Shown one piece after another: positions 58,612 through 64,000 of a stretch of 64,000 nt of DNA (positions are counted from its first letter, which is position 1; each line of letters starts with the position of its first letter). The notes beneath the pieces are model-generated. The model was given only the letters and a program-made list of their open reading frames with translations. It searched no databases and had not been told where the DNA came from. The DNA comes from Cudoniella acicularis (Eukaryota; Ascomycota; Leotiomycetes; Helotiales; Helotiaceae). The translations under genes were made by a program, and so were the position numbers. The stretch is taken from positions 1 through 64,000 of the forward strand of contig JAAMPI010000069.1 of NCBI GenBank assembly GCA_013054445.1, given 5' to 3'.

Positions 58612-59418
58612 TTAATATTCCTCTATATATACTCGTTTGTACCCTTCTCTCTCCTTCTCTCGTCTCTCTTCTTCTAACCTCTGCTGATCTAGGCTCTCCT
58701 TTATTAACCTCTCCCTCTCTAGATCCTTCCTTCTCTGCCTCCTCACCTTATCACGCTCCTCTTGATCTTGAAGCTCTTGCTCTTCTGCTTGTGACGGCTT
58801 TCTATAATCCTCGACCGTAAACGGATCCCGAAACAAAGCATTTGCATTGGCGCCTAACAGCAGAGAAGATGCAGCTTTCAAAACGGCGTTGGCGAGTTCC
58901 TCACAAGATTGCTGCGGTCCAACTTCCCGATTTCTTCAGTAGCCAGTATAGACATTGTGTACGAAGACGCGATGTTGATGTGCCATTCAATGATCGTCGG
59001 ATGTTGTATCAGTCTTGCTCTCCGCGAGATGTCTGCTGGATCTTTGAAGGCAATGTCGAAAGATATCTCTACCGTGCAACAGGATCTATGCGCTCTTGAC
59101 AGAGATGGAGCCTTGTAGACCAACCGTGTTGACCTCACCACTGAGAGATCGGAGATGATTGGTGCTGGAATCTCAAGAGCTTGAAGACTTGATGGTGCCG
59201 ATTTGTGATTGATATGATGCCGGATCCGAGATTGACAATATGAATTGGAAGGGAAGACTCCGCAAAAGCAGGAGATTTGCATCGCAATTGAACATTGAAA
59301 ATTGTGTACTCGAACTTGATCTTTTCAACATGACATCTTCGAATGAGAGATCGGGGTCTGCATGCAAAGGGAACAGCCTAAGATCTTCTATGAGGGGCCC
59401 GCGTTTGGCTTTCGGCAT
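58612..59418 (-). pseudogene. Probable broken gene, unknown family
   Basis: Three minus-strand frames read like parts of one protein: MPKAKRGPLIEDLRLFPLHA...SFEDVMLK (from 59418), then LEIPAPIISDLSVVRSTRLVY...EWHINIASSYTMSI (to about 58950), then EELANAVLKAASSLLLGANA followed by a highly charged Glu/Arg helix to a stop at 58612. No GT-AG introns of normal size join them, so frameshifts are likely. Two small separate genes are an alternative. I recognise no family. Confidence 0.35.
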
Positions 59419-60197
59419 CGGTGCTATGTTCGGAGATTAGATGACTTAAGGGTCATCGGATGAAGGAAGACTGTACAATTCTGTTAGCAGAAGCTCCCTG
59501 GATTCGGTATGACACGTACGACCTTGAGAAGTATGCTTCGTTTTTTCTGGATCTGACAGGCCGTCCATGAGATCTCGATCGAAAATGCGTCGGTAGCATA
59601 TGGCACGTGCAGGTACCATTGGTGGTTGAGAAATGTGCTGACTATCTTGTCTATCTGGGTCCTCGTTTGCATGCAAGCCATATTTCTCTCGATGACTTCG
59701 GAGTTGGAGAGATTGAGCCCCCTCGATCTCTTGAAGGTTTTGAAGGTTTTGAAGAACCACTAGACCTGAAGAGGTTGAGATCCCCCGATTCCTCAAGGGT
59801 TTTGCAAAACGCCAAGTGTATTTCATCCAATTTTGTCTTGACTAATGGGGACTTCATCGAGGTCAACACTCCAGTCATGATCCATGAAAGAGTTTGATAT
59901 CTCTCATGCTCAGGTACGCATCGAGAGTCTGGTGTGACGGTAAACGCTGTTCACTAGGCCATCTGCACCAGAAGCGCATATTAATAGGAGCAGAGGCAGC
60001 AAACGCTGTCTGCTGGATTCCTTGCTCCAGAAGCGTCTCTCGACGAAAGTCAGATACAAAGAAAGCAAATGCTATTTGCGGGTTCTTTACACCAGAAACG
60101 CTTCTAAAAGAGGTCAGATACAGAGGTAGCAAACGCTGTCTGCTGGATTCTCCGTATCAGATGCGCCGCGCGACGAGGGAAACTCTCATTGACAAAG
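59419..60197. other. Intergenic with minisatellite
   Basis: Overlapping frames on both strands (for example minus 59651-59878 and plus 59607-59897) have no consistent model. The right half is the tandem repeat 59941-60170. Confidence 0.4.
59941..60170. repeat. Imperfect tandem repeat, four units of about 60-66 bp
   Basis: The anchor [CT]AAA[CT]GCT[GA]T followed by ACCAGAA[GA]CGC or similar recurs at about 59941, 60001, 60067 and 60131. Units are diverged. The repeat ends just before the stop codon of the neighbouring minus-strand gene. Confidence 0.7.
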
Positions 60198-61292
60198 TCA
60201 AATATCGTAACCCAAAGACCGCAACTTCATCACCTCTATCTGTTCTCCTTCGCTGAGGAAATCCGGGTCGGTAGTTGTCGAACGATAATATTCAACCCGT
60301 TCCTCGTCCGGTGAGAGCTCCATGTTGATTCCGATGTCATCGTGAGGAATGTATGGAGCCTTTCCGAAAATTTGCTCAGATAGAGACGCGTCGAACATCT
60401 CTCGCAAGGAAGGTTCGAGCCGAGTAGCCTCAGAGGTTTGTGGTGGCGGGAGGGGAGGGGTATTGAACCAATTACCCGCATTGAGCTCCACATATCTGCC
60501 CCACTACAGTAAGTTAGCACTTGGTTATTGAAATCGGAGAGTTGACATTATGAAACCTCCAGAACTGCAGAGAAACGGCAAAGAAATAGATTCATACAAA
60601 TTGGTCCAGTTCCTCCTTGGTATAGAACTCGTATGCCTCGGGGTTCTCGGCTTTCCATTCCTCCAGGCATTTGCGCTTTTGCTCCTCCATATATTCTGCA
60701 TAGCCTTCGGCCATGGGAAGCTTTCCACCCTCGTCGAAAGACTTGGGCTCCACTTCATCTGCATAACCACCGGCCATGAGAAGCTGTCCACCCTTGTCGA
60801 AAGACTTGGGCTTCACTTTATCTGCATAGCTTCTGGCCATGTGAAGCTTTCGACTCCCGCTAGGAGGTTCGGGCTGCTCGTCGTCAGAGGTTTCCGTGGG
60901 ATTCCTGCTGCTCGACGCTCCTTCGCCAGATCGTATAAATTTGCTGCCCCATCCTAGTGGCCGCAATGTCGAGTTGCCCTGGCTAAAGGCCCTGTCGAAT
61001 TCCTCTTGGTCGCCCGGTCCAGGCGCAACACCAAGGAACTCTATCAGAGGGACTAATAGATGTCAGCAACTTCTGTGAATAATTAGGGGGTAAGGAGAGT
61101 ACAGTAGCAGTCCCAGAGCAATTTCTCGAAGGAGTGTCTCTCTTCGAGATTGGTGGTGTTGGGGTTCATCCCCGTTGCCTCGGCCAGACCCTTGACTATT
61201 TTCCAATAATCAACGATGTAGCGGCTTTTATCTCGAAAGGAGAGGTCCGCGATGCGCGCCTTGAGGGCGTTGTGGATGGTTTTGTACTGCAT
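60198..61292 (-). CDS. Lineage-specific three-exon protein with 21-aa repeats
   Basis: Exons on minus: 61292-61103, 61052-60598, 60503-60198, giving 316 aa; the sum is divisible by three. Introns have gtactc...attag and gtatga...gtgctaac...tgtag. The start MQYKTIHNALKARIADL leads into a helical N-terminal part (LSFRDKSRYIVDYWKIVKGL). The middle has a repeat, SYADKVKPKSFDKGGQLLMA then GYADEVEPKSFDEGGKLPMA, encoded by 63-nt DNA units at about 60712, 60775 and 60838. An acidic/charged helix (MEEQKRKCLEEWKAENPEAYEFY) and a C-terminal WGRYVELNAGNWFNTPP segment follow. I do not know the family. The clean splicing suggests it is expressed; function unknown. Confidence 0.6.
60691..60850 (-). repeat. 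63-bp coding tandem repeat
   Basis: Near-identical units start at 60712 and 60775, with a partial third copy from 60838, in frame within the gene (21 residues each: MA..YAD.V.PKSFD.GG.L). In-frame unit length preserves the protein when copies are gained or lost. Confidence 0.75.
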
Positions 61293-61704
61293 GGTTGCGT
61301 TGGAAATCAGGAGTCGTTGGCTGATGTTATAGGAAGTTCAGTTTTAATTAAGACGCGGAAGGTCTTTAGTATATTCACGTGATAGAACAAAAGACTAGGG
61401 GATTTAATTATAAAATCTAGCCAGGTAAAGAAATCATATCACGTGCTCGCGAATTACCTCCTCGCTGTTGAAGTGTGTGCCTAGCAGCCTGAGGCTCCTA
61501 TAGCACCCAGCACGTGTTTCAGGCACGTCTCACTTGTATCTATATCTTCTTATCTTCTCTATATGATATTGGTGCTAAAAGTCGGTAGAACGAGGTCACC
61601 CTCACGTGATTGTCTGTGCGTAGAAGTCGGGGGACGCTAGAGCAAGAGGTGAGGTGCGAGCTTGCGAGCGCGAACCTCGTAGAGACGGCTAGACCTTCTT
61701 AGAT
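61293..61704. other. Intergenic
   Basis: Promoter of the minus-strand gene at the left. There are several CACGTG words (near 61441, 61511). I see nothing else. Confidence 0.45.
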
Positions 61705-62239
61705 ATGAATCGTCTTTATTGCTCGGGCTATGGTTGCCCTCGATCGATCTACGAGTACGCGATGAGTTTGACAGGGTATCGTATAGGGACGTGTAATAAG
61801 TGCCGGGCGCGTCAAGCCTTAATCTACACGTCACGGAAACAGTAGGAGCAGGAGCAGGTGCAGGTGCAAGAGTTGACAGGTAAGTATAGCTCTATACAGG
61901 TGGCTTAGGCTATAGCTAACTTAGATAGGGGCCGGAAGCCAGTTACAAGAGCAGGCGCAGGAAGCGCCTATAAGCCAGCTCCGTTGTTCAAGCTATACCC
62001 AGCTTCGCGATGCCTCCCTATTCGGCCGATACCTTACGTGCGAGCTCTGCCGGAGGAAGAACTCGAAAGCCGTCCGTCGTCGGACGAACCGCGAAAATCA
62101 GTATCCCCCGATCCCTCCTACTCAAGATGAGCTCCAAAACCACATCCAGATCTGGCAAGAACAAGTAGGAAGGACAGAGAAAGGAGGAAGAAGAAAGAAG
62201 GGCCGGCTGATTACCAGCTGCTGTTGCATGTCGTTTTAG
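61705..62239 (+). pseudogene. Possible double zinc-ribbon-like gene, interrupted
   Basis: The frame from ATG 61705 reads MNRLYCSGYGCPRSIYEYAM, LTGYRIGTCNKCRARQAL and IYTSRKQ, then TAG, then EQEQVQVQELT up to a good intron (gtaagt...ctaacttag, 61880-61924). The downstream frame reads QLQEQAQEAPISQLRCSSY, LFGRYLTCELCRRKNSKAV, NRENQYPPIPPTQDELQNHI and ends at 62239. The two halves share a C...(G/Y)..TC-x2-CR pattern, suggesting a pair of zinc-binding modules. The stop and a phase mismatch at the intron (one leftover base) suggest damage; an unrecognised additional intron is the alternative. Family unknown to me. Confidence 0.45.
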
Positions 62240-62423
62240 GATAGAGATATAATGATTGATGAACAAAGGGTCAATTTCCGTCATATATTTAAGTGGCGAT
62301 TTCCACTCGATGGCTAGACTGCATGTATCCATTGAGAAGTTAGCGGTTATAGATAGCACAATGAAGCTTCTGTAATCACCACCATGAACACGTACCATGT
62401 TAAATTGATTTGTGAACAGAGCT

Positions 62424-62502
62424 CCCAACGCCTAAAGTAAATCAAGCCAACTTATTTGCTAGTCCCCAACGCCTGGAGTAGGACAATCAACTCATCTGCT
62501 AG
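62424..62502. repeat. 41-bp direct tandem duplication
   Basis: CCCAACGCCT[AG][AG]AGTA...AATCAA...TTGCTAG-like units start at 62424 and 62465, diverged by several substitutions and a small indel. Confidence 0.65.
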
Positions 62503-63814
62503 CCGGGACCACGCCGTGCTGATTGATACAGTGAGCAGATACCTCAATGCATGGAGCAATTCTTATGCCAGTCATAACCTCGAACCGCCACTACCTTGCA
62601 CCATTTCGAATACAGACACTCCATGGTTGAAGTAATAAGGACGTCATGTTGGTGAAATGGCGTGTCTAGAGAAAGAGTGAGAGAATGCTGCCAAAGGCTC
62701 CCTGGCCCAAAAAATGGCCTCTGTCGATCAGAATAATGTCTTTTTCTGCTCACGTATGATGCCAGGGAACGGGTTTAACCTGATTTATGTGAAAACAGAA
62801 GATTTGTGACGTTGGATTTAGTGGCGAAATCTGCTTAATAATGAGAAGATCCGGCGTGCAGGTAGCCCATGTGGGCCTGTGGACATCGCGGTGAAGGAAG
62901 CGAATGCTTAAACCAACGTCAAATTTTACAAGAAAATATTACTGACACTCTACGATGTTCAAATGATCAACCAAGTCGTGATGTTGGGCCAAGATGCGCG
63001 AATGAAGTAGAGAGGAATATGGCTTAAATTTCGATTGTGAGTAGTGTACGCTAATAGCTCCAGACATCTCCTCGAAAGAAACCCATAACGAACATACCAT
63101 TTTGCTCTCAATCCTCTCATAATATGGTTATCTCCCTCATTTTCAAAATCGCCTCTTCTAAATAGAAGCGACGGCACTTGATATTTCAAACTGACGACTG
63201 AGGATAAGAAGCGATTCAGGATTCTTGAAGTTCCCACCTGGCAATAGCCACGATGGTCAGACAAATAACACCCTACCATTGTATTGGAATGTCTTTGTGG
63301 TAAAATATGCTTCAATATTCGCGCAACAGCATGTGTCATGAAATATCCGCGTATCAAAGTTGGGACGGAACCAACGATAAGATCTATTTGCCTTCAAAGA
63401 CCAAGTGCGTGGACAATATGAGAAATCTGCTGAATTCTGAGTGTCTCTATCAATTGTACCGGAATATAGAAATAAAGGAAGCGTAGATCACTTTCAGATC
63501 TGTCGGATGAAAAACATCTTGAATTTCTCCATTAAAATATCCCGTATTTTCAGATCCTCAGGCGTTCTGGTGGCTAAGAAAGTTACAGAAGTTTGTTGGC
63601 TGCAAATTGTGTCAACCAAAGGAGAAGTTTGGACTGGGGCTCTGCACTTGTCAAGAGCGCGGTCACTTGAAAGAATAAATTGTATACAGCAAGCGTACGA
63701 GCCTCAAACAGTTTATGAAACGAGGACGTTGCTTTATTCTGGATAGAGTGCCGTTTGCACTTATGGGCGTTCCGTGTACTGGCACCGGGGAGTGAGTCTG
63801 CGTGAGTGGCCAGT

Positions 63815-63828
63815 AGCCCTAGCCCTAG
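63815..63828. promoter_or_regulatory. Telobox-like AGCCCTAGCCCTAG motif
   Basis: Two CCCTA units about 150 bp before ATG 63972, matching the position and sequence of the motif at 48976. Telobox words are common before translation-related genes in fungi; the link here is inference. Confidence 0.45.
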
Positions 63829-63971
63829 TTGGTGGGTTTAGAAGGATGAGGTGTGTGTTGATTCCGCGCTAGTCGCGGTCCCAGCTTGTTCACTTTCGCG
63901 TTCGATCTCCGTTCGATCTCGCAACATTGCAACAACTCCCACCTCACCTCCCACCAAGAACCATTTTCAAA

Positions 63972-64000
63972 ATGGTCTACTTCTCCAATCTTTACGAGAT
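63972..64000 (+). CDS. Start of a gene truncated by the window edge
   Basis: An ATG in a good context (TCAAAATGG) follows a TC- and AC-rich leader. The visible product is MVYFSNLYEI, too short for identification. The telobox-like promoter word suggests a housekeeping gene, but this is a guess. Confidence 0.5.

Larger units (their letters stand above)
62240..63971. other. Intergenic
   Basis: A minus-strand 132-codon frame at 62959-63357 and others have no domain or splice support. A 41-bp direct duplication lies at 62424-62502. The last 190 bp look like a promoter and TC/AC-rich leader for the gene starting at 63972, with a telobox-like word at 63815. Confidence 0.45.

Noticed and set aside
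1..64000. CRISPR arrays, bacterial operons, riboswitches, rRNA
   Set aside because: The sequence is eukaryotic with spliceosomal introns; no regularly spaced identical repeats with unique spacers and no rRNA-like segments were seen.

Overview
The window is nuclear DNA of a filamentous ascomycete (Pezizomycotina; Leotiomycetes is my best guess from protein style, not proven). Support: genes carry many short 45-150 nt GT-AG introns with CTAAC/CTGAC branch points, the products are typical fungal families (ABCB transporter, giant involucrin-repeat/leashin-like protein, Mep/Amt ammonium transporter, Crt10-like protein), and a TpA-rich tract looks RIP-mutated.

Layout. 1-1986: promoter-type DNA with three tandem CACGTG boxes. 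1987-6915 (+): 14-exon full-length ABCB transporter. 7722-28876 (+): one giant gene of about 7,030 codons, low complexity, alternating acidic linkers with KKSKKDKK-type basic motifs and ending in a conserved coiled-coil domain; its reading frame is broken four times, each break fitting one surplus base in a homopolymer. 30364-32383 (+): caspase-clan-like protein with an HG / SCYSGG pair. 34382-36222 (-): ammonium transporter of the Mep1/Mep3/MeaA type, in which Glu replaces the first twin histidine. 39165-41669 (+): Crt10-like protein.

From about 41.7 kb the character changes to an accessory compartment. It holds a divergent pair of unrecognised coiled-coil genes (43635-46121 minus, 46285-47742 plus), three members of a small double-zinc-knuckle family (49133-50920 intact, 52450-52793 broken, 56595-57994 intact), a decayed PiggyBac-like DNA transposon with terminal inverted repeats of about 135 bp (53757-56088) in AT-rich DNA, several minisatellite-like tandem repeats, a three-exon lineage-specific gene (60198-61292 minus) and at least two gene remnants. 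The last 29 bases begin a new plus-strand gene.

The genes do not form an obvious pathway or biosynthetic cluster. The left 42 kb reads as ordinary core genome (transport, nitrogen uptake, septal/organelle tethering, gene regulation), and the right 20 kb as a rapidly evolving, transposon-associated segment whose most distinctive content is the zinc-knuckle family.

Gene models were spliced by eye. Exon sums divisible by three support the ABC, giant, HG/C, Amt, Crt10-like, zinc-knuckle and 60198-61292 models. Functions of the accessory genes are unknown.
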